Source: Stenocarpella maydis (taxonomy: Eukaryota > Ascomycota > Sordariomycetes > Diaporthales > Diaporthaceae). From it: DNA of 64,000 nucleotides. Below the pieces are notes generated by a model. That model had not been told where the DNA came from, made no database searches, and saw nothing but the letters and a program-made list of their open reading frames with translations. The stretch is taken from contig NQMI01000037.1 of the NCBI GenBank assembly GCA_002270565.1, positions 234,306 through 298,305 of the forward strand. Direction: 5' to 3'. The position numbers were made by a program, and so were the translations under genes. Positions 1 through 9,450 of the stretch are shown here, piece after piece; position 1 is the first letter of the stretch, and the number at the start of each line of letters is the position of its first letter.

Positions 1-1560
1 ATATAGATTACAAGAATCTTACAACCTTTTTAATAATTAAGACTCTTAATAAATAATAAGTTAGATATATAGAGTTCTTATTATGATTTGATATTAAGGT
101 TATCCATATAGATGGAGTTAAAAATGTAAGAGCAGATGCACTTAGTTAAAGACCCAACTATTAGGATAAGGATTCACCTATGGAATGAATAGTATTTAAA
201 ACTTAAGCAGATGGAAGCCTTATTCTTAACTGCAAACTTAATATTATAATTAGAGTTAATTTTCAAACTAGAAAAACCCTTATTGATCTAAAGGAATAAG
301 ATAAGTTAATTATAGAAATGTATAAAGTACTAGTATATGGCTACTAAGGTATTATAGTAATAATTAAATGGATTTAGTAAAATTATTAGATTCCTAACCT
401 TAAAAAGAAGGTTTAAGATGTTATTGGTAAATGCGACTTATGTAATAAAAATAAGGCCTTTAGATATAAACTGTATGGATTGTTGAAACCCTTGCTAGTA
501 CTTACGGCTATATGGTTATTTATTAGCCTAGACTTCATTATTAAGCTATCTCTCTTATAAGAACCCTTAACTGGAGTACTATATGATAGTATTCTAGTAG
601 TGGTTTGTAGATTAAGCAAGTATGTATACTTTATATTATATAAGGAAGCTAGCACTATAGAAAAACTCACATATATATTCTTACGAATTATTATAAGCAA
701 CAATAGAATGCTATATAAAATCATTTTAAATAAAGATAAGCTCTTTATAGTAAACTTTTAAAAATTATTAATAAAATAACTTAGAGTAAAGTATAAGCTC
801 TTACTAACGGTATATTTATAAATGGATGAATAAATAGAATAAATTAACTAGATTATAGAATAATACTTCTAATACTATATTAACTAATTATAGGATAATT
901 AGGTTAAATTGCTACCATTAGTATAGTTTGCTTATAATAGCATAACTACTAGCATAACTAAATAGTTACCTTTCTTTGTACTTTATAAATACAAACCTAA
1001 GGCATATTATAAATTACTGCTAAATAATACCTTAGCGGAATTAGCAGAATAGAAAGCAATATAAATTAGATAAATCCAAAAGGATATCTAAGTGGAACTC
1101 TCTTTTATATAACAATGAATGGTAAAATATATAAACTAGAAAAGAATTAAGGGATTAATTTTTAAAGAGAGAGATAAGGTTTATTTTCTTTACTAAAATA
1201 TTAAAACTAAATGATCTAATAATAAGCTTAACTATAAGAAAATTAGCCCCTTTAAAATTTTATAGAAATAATTGGATACTAACTATAAACTTTTACTACT
1301 TAAGGGAATAAGATAATATAATAACTTTTATATCTTACTTCATAAACTAGTATTAGAAAATATAAAACTAGAGATATAGATTGAAACTATTAATAAATAT
1401 AATAAGGAATATAAAGTAGAAGGAATTATAGACTCTAGATAATATTAAGGAATGATGGAATACCTTATTAAGTGGAAAGGATATAACTTGAGTGAAAATA
1501 TATGGGAATTAAAGTAAAACTTAGGAGATAGTAAGAAACTTCTAGGAAATTTTAAGACTA
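1..1560 (+). mobile_element. Ty3/gypsy pol fragment, RIP-inactivated
   Basis: This is the 3' part of a Ty3/gypsy polyprotein, cut by the window start. Translated with stops read through, it shows the end of RNase H (ADALS near 135), a decayed integrase zinc-binding region with C-x2-C at about 437-450 (KCDLCNK), then the integrase core (FISLDFI, LTGVLYDSILVV) near 510-605. A chromodomain (EYLIKWKGYN) lies near 1455-1514. TAG/TAA stops interrupt the frame every few dozen codons and many sit where Gln or Trp would be expected, which fits C-to-T decay of RIP. AT content is very high. The product would have been the integrase of a chromovirus-type retrotransposon; nothing here can be expressed. 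Confidence 0.85.
1455..1514 (+). other. Chromodomain coding remnant of the gypsy integrase
   Basis: The stretch reads MEYLIKWKGYNLSENIWE, the core signature of a chromodomain with its aromatic residues kept. In chromoviral gypsy elements this C-terminal integrase module binds methylated histone H3 and directs insertion to heterochromatin. It is in frame with the upstream integrase remnant, which supports one original polyprotein. Confidence 0.85.
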
Positions 1561-1839
1561 AGAGTATAAATAAAGGCAAATGTTACCTAGCTAAATAGTT
1601 AAATTAGCTACTATTTAAAGGAAACATTATTAGTTTAGGAATATTAGAAAATGAAAATTAGGAACTAGATGAGCTACCTATAGGTGCATTCCCTTCACCC
1701 CCTTTATTTCCAGTACCTATAAGACTAGACTAATTGGTACTATTGCCTACTAAGGAACTATAGTTAAAAATACTAACTTTACTCTTAGAATATAGCTAAG
1801 CTTTTTATACTAATATGTTATTAGCCCCCTTAGTAGAGC

Positions 1840-2345
1840 TCTGCTAAATAGCTTTAGCAGATTGCTTGGTAATTCGCTTTTGCTTAACCTTGGCCTCCTC
1901 CTTTTCTAAATGCTCTAACGCCTTTACATTATTAAGACTCTAGCGAATAGTAGGCATTATCTTTTTATATTATATATGCTTTTGCTTTTGTAAATAAAGT
2001 ATCTTTATATTTAATATTTGCGCCTCTTCCTTAACAGCCTCTAGCTCCACTTTTAAGTAATGATGCTTTAGGGTAATTTTATTCAGTTGGTTAGGAGAAA
2101 GACCTTATATGTTATAATTTGCTAAGTTAAGGCGAATATAAGTTAGGTAATAGGCCGACTTAGAGTTAGTAATCAGGCAATCTTTGCCCATATTGTGCTC
2201 CTTGTAATAAGAATAAGGTATTAGGATAATGGCGCTAAGGGATGTAATAGTGGATAAAAGGGCAGCCTTCTGCTTAGCTTTAGAGGAAGATTTTATAGCG
2301 CGAAATTTGGTGATTCTGCTAGATATAATGAATTAGAAAAGTATG
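1840..2345 (-). pseudogene. Decayed Cys-rich / coiled-coil ORF, minus copy
   Basis: On the minus strand a long semi-open frame encodes a decayed cysteine-rich segment around GKDCLITNSKS, in which several positions expected to be Cys read Tyr (TGC to TAC decay). It is followed by GLSPNQLNKI and a charged helical stretch (VELEAVKEEAQ, then LEHLEKEEAKVKQK) likely to form a coiled coil. A few TAG/TAA stops break it. The same architecture occurs on the plus strand at 3490-3765, on the other side of an inverted repeat. I know similar uncharacterised ORFs from repeat-rich fungal DNA but cannot assign a function; a gag-like or DNA-binding role is only a guess. Confidence 0.5.
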
Positions 2346-2649
2346 AATGAAGGCATGAGTAATAGGAATGACTTACAAAGTACTTTTGAGGATAAAAGAA
2401 ATAAGGAGAGAGATAGTATTATGAACTAATATAAATGGCACCCTGGGAACTCATTTGAGAACCTAGGTGTCTAGGGATAAGCACTATAGTATAACCCCAT
2501 AGGACCCTAACTAGTGAGTTAGCACTATTTGTTAAACCCTAAGGGTTAGGGTTAAGGACCTACCTTATAGGTTTGGATTGATGGGCTTGATATTAATCTT
2601 GTTAAGCGACGTTATGAATGGATTAATAGGATTATTGTTAATCCTGTTG

Positions 2650-3052
2650 AGTTACTGAAGAGTTGGAATATATAAGAATATGGTTATCACTATAGTAAAT
2701 AGCTTTTATAGAATAGACTCTTTAGTCGTTAATCTAAGTATTTAATCCTAGGGTTAGATAGCCTTATAGCTAGTAATTATTATTAGTTAATAATATTGCT
2801 TAACAACCGCCTAATAATGTATTCTGAATATAAACCCTTAATCTTTTAGGTTTAATGTACTTGGAAACCCTCTGATCATTACATTGTTAGGCAGTTATTA
2901 AGCAATATTGTTAACTGATAATAATTACTAGCTATAAGGCTATCTAATACTGGGATTGAATACTTGAATTAATGACTGAAGAGTCTGTTCTATAAAAGCT
3001 ATCTACTATAGTGATAATCATGTTGTGTATATATGTTCTAACTCTTAGTAGC
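2650..3052. repeat. Large imperfect inverted repeat, LTR-like, head to head
   Basis: About 2650-2820 is the reverse complement of about 2881-3052 with roughly 85-90% identity by eye; shared blocks include AATATTGTTAACTGATAATA and CTATAAGGCTATCTAA. The spacer is about 60 bp. The right arm begins TGTTAGGCAG at 2885, a typical LTR start, and both arms point away from the centre. Outside these limits the two sides diverge. The simplest reading is two related LTR ends in head-to-head orientation. The left flank also contains a short telomere-like palindrome (AACCCTAAGGGTTAGGGTT near 2535). Confidence 0.7.
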
Positions 3053-3489
3053 TTGCAGGCTTGTATATTGAGCCATTAAGCTATAATATGAGGCTTAATA
3101 CTTTATCCTTTGAGTGGGCTTATATAGCTCATAATTGAGTGTTGCGAGCTAGACCCTAACCCTTGGTAGGGGCTGGTCGTTACTGACTTATCAGGTGTTT
3201 TGGCTGGCTTGGGGATTACCCTGCTGAGGTCAGGGGTGTTTTTTATAGTAGTCAGCTGCTAATGTATATTAGCTCATAATACTATCTCCCTCCTTATTTT
3301 TTTTATTCTTAAAAGTATTCTATAAGTTATTTTTGCTTATTAGTATCTTTATTTATACCTTCCTAATTTATTATATTATTTAGAATTAAGGATTTTCGGG
3401 TTTCTAAATTATCCTATTATTCCAAGAAGGTTGAGTAATATGATTCTTTATTATTTATTATTTTATAGAATGTCATTATTATGCAACCT

Positions 3490-3765
3490 TATTCTTTTTA
3501 TAAGGCATAGGGCATTAAGAGTTATAAAGTCTTAGAGAAGGCTTCTAGTTGTTACACTAAATGCATTTAGTAGTAGTGGTTAAAGTATAATGTTTTAAAA
3601 CTAAATAACTTAAAGGACCTTTTATATATCTCAGCCTAGTACTAAAAACTCGAGGATAAGATTAAAGAGTTAGAGGAAAAGCTTTTTTATTTGTATAAGT
3701 AGAAGCATATATAGTATAAGAGGATATCTCGGGCTATCTGTTAGGGTTTCTGAGAATTTGTGCTA
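3490..3765 (+). pseudogene. Decayed Cys-rich / coiled-coil ORF, plus copy
   Basis: Read with stops suppressed, the plus strand gives a Cys-rich segment (KVLEKASSCYTKCI) followed by a charged coiled-coil stretch (LEDKIKELEEKLFYL) and a basic tail (KRISRAIC). Order and spacing match the minus-strand ORF at 1840-2345, although the two are clearly diverged in sequence. The copy is truncated where the minus-strand copia LTR begins at 3751. Stops are mostly TAG at expected Arg/Gln/Trp positions, as after RIP. Function unknown. Confidence 0.5.
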
Positions 3766-4319
3766 TAAAATAGCATTCAGTTCAGCGTGTATATGTTTCG
3801 GCAGGGTCGCAGTATGGTGCTCTAAGGCAAATTAGGACGATTGACAATGGTCTGGATAACTTTGTATTGAATTAAGTTGGGCTTCTGTAAGCCCTCCTTA
3901 TATACCCTCCAACATCATCTCACCCGCGGGCATGCTGCGGTAGGCTCTGGTGTAAATTTGCAAATGCCGGAAAATTCGCCCTTCCAATATACTATCTTTG
4001 GTTTCAAGCAACTGGCCAACCATAGCCCTAGCAATGCCCAAATTAAGTATATATAAACTTTGGAAATAAAGCTATCTAATAAACTAAGTTATATACTTTT
4101 TGGATAAGAAATAAGGGTAATGCAGAGGTCTAAATTGAGGTGTAAATGCAGACCAAAATAATTGACTTACGGCTACCAAACTCATCTTGCGTCGCGCACA
4201 TACTGGGCGTACTTAGTGAAAATCGCCTGACTTGCAAGTCTAGGGTAACTCCTTGTATGAAGTCTAGGGTAACTCCTTGCACGAAGTGCTAACGCCCTGC
4301 TGAGCGGTTCCATTTAACA
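3751..4319 (-). repeat. Copia LTR (minus orientation), RIP-altered
   Basis: Reverse complement of the copia LTR family seen at 5281-5831 and 8643-9234. It reads TGTTAAATGG from 4319 and ends near 3751. CpG positions of the better copies are changed to CA/TG here (for example CGACGTCGTC against CAACATCATC), so this copy is older or was hit by RIP. It contains two copies of the internal AAGGAGTTACCCTAGACTT repeat. Confidence 0.9.
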
Positions 4320-5280
4320 CCCCTTCTATTAAAGATATAGGCCTAATAAGCCTATAGCATTTAACCCTTACTCTTAAAATGGAAACGTAAGAGAGAAATA
4401 TAAGTAAAAAAAAGCTCCCTTATAGAAAGAAATCTATTTACTAAAGAAATAGTAGCTAGAGGGCCCTATTAGCCCTCTTCTAATCCACTAACTCTACCAG
4501 ACCTAGTAGGCCTAGAAACACCTGAAATTTGGGTGCTAGAAGGGCTTTTGTAAGCCCGTCTGCTACTATTTTACTAGTCTTAAGGTATTTAACTTTGAGG
4601 GTCCCCTTTTAAACTTCAGCATATAGGTAGTGGTACTTAAGAAGCATATGCTTAGTTCTTTAATATTATAAAGGGTCCTTAGTAGTGGAGATAGCGCCTA
4701 TATTATCTCTATAGAGGATTATTAGCCTAAGAATAGGCCTATTTAGTTCTATATAAAGCCCGTGAAGCTACTAGATTTTCTGAGTAGCCTCTATAAGCCC
4801 TATAAATTCAGCCTCTAGCGTTAATAATGCTATAATGCTTCCTCACTTTGATTTCCAGGAAATGGGCCCTCCTCCTAGGATAAATATATACCCATACGTT
4901 GATTTAGAGGAGACCTTATCCCCAGCATAGTCGCTATCAGAATAGCCTATAGGCTCTAGGAGAGAGCTCTATAGGGAGTCTTTAAGACCCCTAGCAGAAT
5001 ATAATAGCAAGATATCGATGGCTATTTAGGTACCTAAATAGGTTCTATACAGCTACTAAATGCTAAGATTTGGATGCTTGGAAGGCTCTGGCTAGCCACT
5101 AGACCGGGAAGCTAATATCAGGCCTAGTTTGGGTAACTAAATACATAGCGATACCTACTATAGCCTGGAAGCGCTTGTATCGAATTCAGTTAAGTATAAG
5201 CCCTTCAATAGGGCCTAAGTTAACTAAGTTTGGCTGGAGAGGAACTAAGATAGGCCTAGAACCCTCTAAGTTAAAGGTTC
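4320..5280 (-). pseudogene. Truncated copia RT/RNase H fragment, minus copy
   Basis: This is the reverse complement of the 3' part of the plus-strand copia pol (about 7680-8642), including the RNase H region, the 3' untranslated part and the polypurine tract next to its LTR. Many CAG codons have become TAG, as expected from RIP, so it is dead. Homology stops abruptly at 5280, exactly where the plus-strand LTR starts with TGTTAAACGG. The rest of the RT, integrase and gag of this copy does not reappear downstream of 9234, so this is not a clean nested insertion. Confidence 0.85.
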
Positions 5281-5831
5281 TGTTAAACGGAACCGCTCAG
5301 CAAGGAATTACCCTAGACTTTTTAGTAAGGAGTTACCCTAGACTTGCGAGTCAGGCGATTTTCGCTAAGTACGCCCAGTGCGTGCGTGACGCAAGATGAG
5401 TTTGGTGGCCGTGAGTCGATTATTTTGGCCTGCATTTGCACCTTAATTCAGACCTCTGCATTACCCTTATTTCTTACCCAAAAAGTATATGACTTAGTGC
5501 ATTGGATAGCCTGATTTCTGAAGTTTGTATGTACTTAATTTGGGCATTGCTAGGGCTATGGTTGGCTGGCTGCTTGGAACCAAAGATGGTGTGTTGGAAG
5601 GGCGAATTTTCCGGCATTTGCAAATTTGCACCAGAGCCGACCGCAGCGTGCCCAGGGGTGAGACGACGTCGGAGGGTATATAAGGAGGGCTTACAGAAGC
5701 CCAACTTAATTCAATACAAAGTTGTCCAGACCATTGTCAATCGTCCCAATTCGCCTCAGAGCACCATACTGCGACCCTGCCGAAACACACACACGCTGAA
5801 CTGAATGCTATTCTATAGCACAAATTCATCA
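5281..5831 (+). repeat. Copia 5' LTR
   Basis: Starts TGTTAAACGG and ends AATTCATCA (TG...CA). It has two copies of the AAGGAGTTACCCTAGACTT repeat, where the 3' LTR has three. A TATATAA promoter box lies at 5677-5683, about 150 bp before the end, as expected for the U3/R boundary. Confidence 0.9.
5677..5683 (+). promoter_or_regulatory. TATA box of the copia LTR
   Basis: TATATAA within GGGTATATAAGGAGGG. It is conserved in the 3' LTR at 9084-9090 and in the minus LTR, which supports function as the retroelement core promoter. Confidence 0.6.
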
Positions 5832-5833
5832 GA

Positions 5834-5845
5834 GGTTATGAGCCC
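5834..5845 (+). other. Primer-binding site for an initiator-tRNA(Met) half
   Basis: GGTTATGAGCCC, two bases after the 5' LTR, is the exact reverse complement of GGGCTCATAACC, the anticodon-stem/loop sequence of eukaryotic initiator tRNA-Met. Drosophila copia and yeast Ty5 use this same internal region after tRNA cleavage, rather than the tRNA 3' end. Position and match make this the likely minus-strand primer site. Confidence 0.75.
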
Positions 5846-6281
5846 GGCTCTAGCAGTCAGCGCCCTGAAACAACATTGAATTTAGGCCTTAAACAAGCCT
5901 ACCTATCTGTACGCTACAGCGCTATTTGCACTGATTAGCGGACCAGCCAAAACATCGCTGGTTTGGGCCTGCAACGCTCAGAAACAACTGCAAAAAGAGC
6001 AAAAGTTGCTCGCTGGGTGATTTGAACCCACGACCCTCAGCGCACATTGTGCCACGGACACCATTTCTCACAATTGCAGCTCCAACGCTAGCATTTTGTA
6101 CGAGGGAAAGTTTCACTTGAGAGACTACAGGTCAGAGGGTCACGCCTAGGATTTCTACGGAATAGGCACTGAGGAAATATACGACTATACTATTGGGTTG
6201 CTACGAATCACACTTTCTAGCAATATTCTGCCCCTTATATACCTATTCTCTAGGTGTATTTAGTCTTCCTCAACAGCCAAT

Positions 6282-6701
6282 ATGGCTTCTAGTGCCCCTG
6301 CAGAGGGGACTACCCCTAATTCCCGGGGGAATAGGGCTCTAGCAGAGCGCCTAGATCTGCAAAATCAGCAGATTTTAGACCTAAACACCCGTTTAGAGTC
6401 TGTACAAGAGCTATTAGCTCAGCAAGTAGCCACTAGCAATACCCTTCAAGGTACGCTAGGGGAATTAGCTACTGCTATTCAGGGCCTATCGGCCCTAGTA
6501 GCCCAGCAGGCGCCCCAGCCTGCGCCTCCGGCGCCTCCNTGGGTCTCAAATAGACCCCCTAGGAGGGCCTCTCTCAGGCCCTACAATACCTGCTGGGTCT
6601 CAAATAGACCCCCCAGAAGAGCCTCTCTCAGGCTTACCTGCACTTTCTGCAGAAGGGGACCCCACTGTGGGTTCCGGGGAATTAGAGGATATAGGGCCTA
6701 A
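6282..6701 (+). pseudogene. Copia gag N-terminal fragment
   Basis: The frame starts at an ATG and encodes a helical, Gln/Leu-rich region (LDLQNQQILDLNTRLESVQE) then a Pro/Ala-rich segment (APQPAPPAP), typical of the front of a fungal copia Gag. It is interrupted at the N at 6539. After it the reading frame runs into a direct duplication of about 40 bp (GGGTCTCAAATAGACCCCC at about 6541 and 6597, spacing 56 bp), which is out of frame for Gag. The zinc knuckle and protease are absent. The RT frame follows in another phase, overlapping its end. Confidence 0.7.
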
Positions 6702-8481
6702 TTTAGGCCCTACAAAGTCGTCCCCAGAGGGTATAGGGCCAACTCTACCTGAAGAAATGGACCTATCATACGCCAAACAGATCGTCTACTCTATCTTCAA
6801 AAGAGCACGCCAAATAGCGTTTAGTACTACAAACGCTGCAGCCCCCCAGACCTGGAAACAGGTGCTAAAAAGCCCTAATAGGGCTAAATGGCTACAGGCG
6901 ATCTATAGCGAATTTGAGCAATTAATTTTGCAAAATACCCTCGAATTTTGGCCAGCAAATCAGCTTCCAGAAGGTCGAAAGCCTATAACCAGTCGACTAG
7001 TCCTACGAGAGAAAAAGGACGAGAATAATAGGGTCTTTAAATTTAAAGCCCGATTAGTAGTCAGAGGATTTCAACAGAGGAAAGGGGTAGATTTTACCGA
7101 GACCTTCGCCTCAACCTCTAGCCCTCCTACCTGGAGGGTACTACTAGCACTAGCTGCTATTCTTGACTGGGAAATCGAGCAGATCGATTTTATAGGTGCC
7201 TTCCTAAATAGTACGCTGAAAGAACAGGTCTTTATGGAGCTTCCAGAGGGGTTCAAAGAATTTGCCGCCCAAACTAGTAGCCAAATTCATCGGCTATTAA
7301 CTAGGGCTGGCTATAACCCCTCTGATCAGCAGATAATTCGGCTAAATAAAGCTCTATATGGCCTAAAGCAGGCCCCTAGGGAGTGGCAACAGATAGTTAT
7401 TGACCTTCTGAAAGGTCTAGGCTTCAAACCGCTACTCTCAGACTCCGCCGTCTTCTACAGCAGGGCGTCAGGCCTATTTATAGTGTCCTACGTCGACGAC
7501 TGCCTAATAATAGGGCCTGGAATCTCCAAAATTCAGGCCCTAAAACGCCAAATCCACAAGGCATACGCTATAGAAGACAGGGGCCCTGCAAGCTTCTTTC
7601 TAGGTGTTCGAATTATTAGGGACCGCCCTAATCGAACCCTATGGCTCTCCCAGAGCCAGTATATTGAGGAAGCTATTAGAACCTTCAACTTAGAGGGTTC
7701 TAGGCCTATTTCAGTTCCTCTCCAGCCAAACTTAGTCAACTTAGGCCCTATCGAAGGGCCTATACTCGACCGAATTCGACACAAGCGCTTTCAGGCTATA
7801 GTGGGTACTGCTATGTATTTAGTTACCCAAACTAGGCCTGATATCAGCTTCCCGGTCCAGTGGCTAGCTAGAGCCTTCCAAGCATCTAAATCTCAGCATT
7901 TAGTAGCTGCACAGAACCTATTTAGGTACCTAAATAGCCATCGACACCTTGCTATTAGGTATTCTGCTAGGGGTCTCAAAGGCTCCCTACAGAGCTCTTT
8001 CCTAGAGCCTATAGGCTATTCTGATAGCGACTATGCTGGGGATAAGGCCTCCTCTAAATCAACGTATGGGTATGTATTTACCCTAGGAGGAGGGCCTATT
8101 TCTTGGAAATCAAAGCGAGGAAGCACTATAGCGTTATCAACGCTAGAAGCTGAATTTATAGGGCTTATAGAGGCTACTCGGGAAATCCAGTGGCTTCGAG
8201 GGCTCTATATAGAACTGAACAGGCCTATTCCTAGGCCAACGATCCTCTATGGAGATAATACGGGCGCTATCTCCACTGCTAAGGACCCTTCACACCATCA
8301 ACGAACTAAGCATACGCTTCTTAGGTACCACTACCTACGTGCTGAAGTTCAGAAGGGGACCCTCGAAGTTAAATACCTCGAGACCAGTAAAATGGTAGCA
8401 GACGGGCTTACAAAAGCCCTTCCAGCACCTAAATTTCAGGTGTTTCTAGGCCTACTAGGTCTGGCAGAGTTAGTGGATTAG
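6667..8481 (+). CDS. Copia reverse transcriptase / RNase H polyprotein fragment
   Basis: A 604-codon open frame encoding the C-terminal half of a Ty1/copia polyprotein. RT motifs are in order: FKARLVVRGFQQ, FTETFA, IDFIGAFLN, YGLKQAPREW and the catalytic SYVDDCLIIG near residue 280. RNase H follows with GYSDSDYAGDKASSKSTYGY, LSTLEAEF and the tail KMVADGLTKALP. Integrase and protease are missing upstream, so 604 aa compares with roughly 1,300-1,500 aa for a full polyprotein. The frame has no internal stop, so the fragment is recent or escaped RIP. The first ATG may not be a true start; the protein was originally part of Gag-Pol. Confidence 0.9.
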   Translation: MGSGELEDIGPNLGPTKSSPEGIGPTLPEEMDLSYAKQIVYSIFKRARQIAFSTTNAAAPQTWKQVLKSPNRAKWLQAIYSEFEQLILQNTLEFWPANQLPEGRKPITSRLVLREKKDENNRVFKFKARLVVRGFQQRKGVDFTETFASTSSPPTWRVLLALAAILDWEIEQIDFIGAFLNSTLKEQVFMELPEGFKEFAAQTSSQIHRLLTRAGYNPSDQQIIRLNKALYGLKQAPREWQQIVIDLLKGLGFKPLLSDSAVFYSRASGLFIVSYVDDCLIIGPGISKIQALKRQIHKAYAIEDRGPASFFLGVRIIRDRPNRTLWLSQSQYIEEAIRTFNLEGSRPISVPLQPNLVNLGPIEGPILDRIRHKRFQAIVGTAMYLVTQTRPDISFPVQWLARAFQASKSQHLVAAQNLFRYLNSHRHLAIRYSARGLKGSLQSSFLEPIGYSDSDYAGDKASSKSTYGYVFTLGGGPISWKSKRGSTIALSTLEAEFIGLIEATREIQWLRGLYIELNRPIPRPTILYGDNTGAISTAKDPSHHQRTKHTLLRYHYLRAEVQKGTLEVKYLETSKMVADGLTKALPAPKFQVFLGLLGLAELVD

Positions 8482-8634
8482 AAGAGGGCCAATAGGGCCC
8501 TCTAGCCACTATTTCTTCAGTAGATAGATTTCTTTCTATAAGGGGGGCTTTTCTTTACTTGTATTTCTCTCTCCCGTTTCCATTTTAAGAGTAAGGGTTA
8601 AATGCTATAGGCCTATTAGGCCTATATCTTCAAC

Positions 8635-8642
8635 AGAAGGGG
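8635..8642 (+). other. Polypurine tract of the copia element
   Basis: AGAAGGGG lies directly before TGTTAAACGG of the 3' LTR, the expected position of the plus-strand primer. The same tract, reversed, adjoins the minus LTR at 4320-4327. Confidence 0.7.
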
Positions 8643-9234
8643 TGTTAAACGGAACCGCTCAGCAGGGCGTTGGTACTCCGTGCAAGGAGTTACCCTAGAC
8701 TTCGTTGTAAGGAGTTACCCTAGACTTCCTAGCAAGGAGTTACCCTAGACTTGCGAGTCAGGCGATTTTCGCTAAGTACGCCCAGTGCGTGCGTGACGCA
8801 AGATGAGTTTGGTGGCCGTGAGTCGATTATTTTGGCCTGCATTTGCACCTTAATTCAGACCTCTGCATTACCCTTATTTCTTACCCAAAAAGTATATGAC
8901 TTAGTGCATTGGATAGCCTGATTTCTGAAGTTTGTATGTACTTAATTTGGGCATTGCTAGGGCTGTGGTTGGCTAGTTGCTTGGAACCAAAGATGGTGTG
9001 TTGGAAGGGCGAATTTTCCGGCATTTGCAAATTTGCACCAGAGCCGACCGCAGCGTGCCCAGGGGTGAGACGACGTCGGAGGGTATATAAGGAGGGCTTA
9101 CAGAAGCCCAACTTAATTCAATACAAAGTTGTCCAGACCATTGTCAATTGTCCGAATTCGCCTCAGAGCACTACACTGCGACCCTGCCGAAACACACGCT
9201 GAACTGAATGCTATTTTATAGCACAAATTCATCA
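8643..9234 (+). repeat. Copia 3' LTR
   Basis: Same LTR family as 5281-5831 but longer, because it has three instead of two copies of the AAGGAGTTACCCTAGACTT repeat. It also carries several substitutions and a shorter CA run near the end (AAACACACGCTG). TATA box at 9084-9090. It ends AATTCATCA, then GATATTAG. Confidence 0.9.
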
Positions 9235-9284
9235 GATATTAGAATAGCTAGTATAGGTATAATATAGAATATAATATAGCTTTC

Positions 9285-9450
9285 CTGCCTTTTCCTCCTC
9301 CTTCAACCCCCTCCCTCCTCTTCTTCCATCTTTTAATCCTTTCCTAAGATACTTTCGAGCCAAGCCTCTTTAGCACTTTAGCAGAGAATATATCTTTTGG
9401 CCTTCTATACTATACTAGCCTACGTTGCCCTTCTGGGTCTTAGGGAGGGG
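9285..9450 (-). repeat. Dispersed repeat, copy 1
   Basis: Matches the reverse complement of 36293-36450. Shared blocks are a pyrimidine-rich tract, TCCTAAGATACTTTCGAGCC, AAGCCTCTTTAGC and CTACGTTGCCCTTCTGGGTC. A further partial copy (CACCACACTGG then GTTGCCCTTCTGGCCCTAA) occurs at about 9764-9800. The copia LTR ends about 50 bp upstream. Family not recognised; no coding capacity. Confidence 0.6.

Larger units (their letters stand above)
5281..9234 (+). mobile_element. Ty1/copia LTR retrotransposon, internally deleted
   Basis: The element has two LTRs in the same orientation (5281-5831 and 8643-9234), a primer-binding site at 5834, a gag-like start at 6282, an open RT/RNase H frame to 8481 and a polypurine tract just before the 3' LTR. 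The middle of a normal copia polyprotein (rest of gag with zinc knuckle, protease, integrase) is missing between about 6540 and 6670. One undetermined base at 6539 sits at that junction. Flanking bases (GGTTC left, GATAT right) do not form a target-site duplication. Codons are mostly free of RIP stops, unlike every other transposon in the window. Confidence 0.9.

Noticed and set aside
2533..2560. Interstitial telomere (TTAGGG-like repeats)
   Set aside because: Only two or three imperfect units in a short palindrome within LTR-like DNA; not enough for a telomere relic.
5502..5804. 100-codon frame in the copia LTR, repeated in the 3' LTR
   Set aside because: It lies wholly within the LTR including the TATA box; no protein family and no reason to expect translation.
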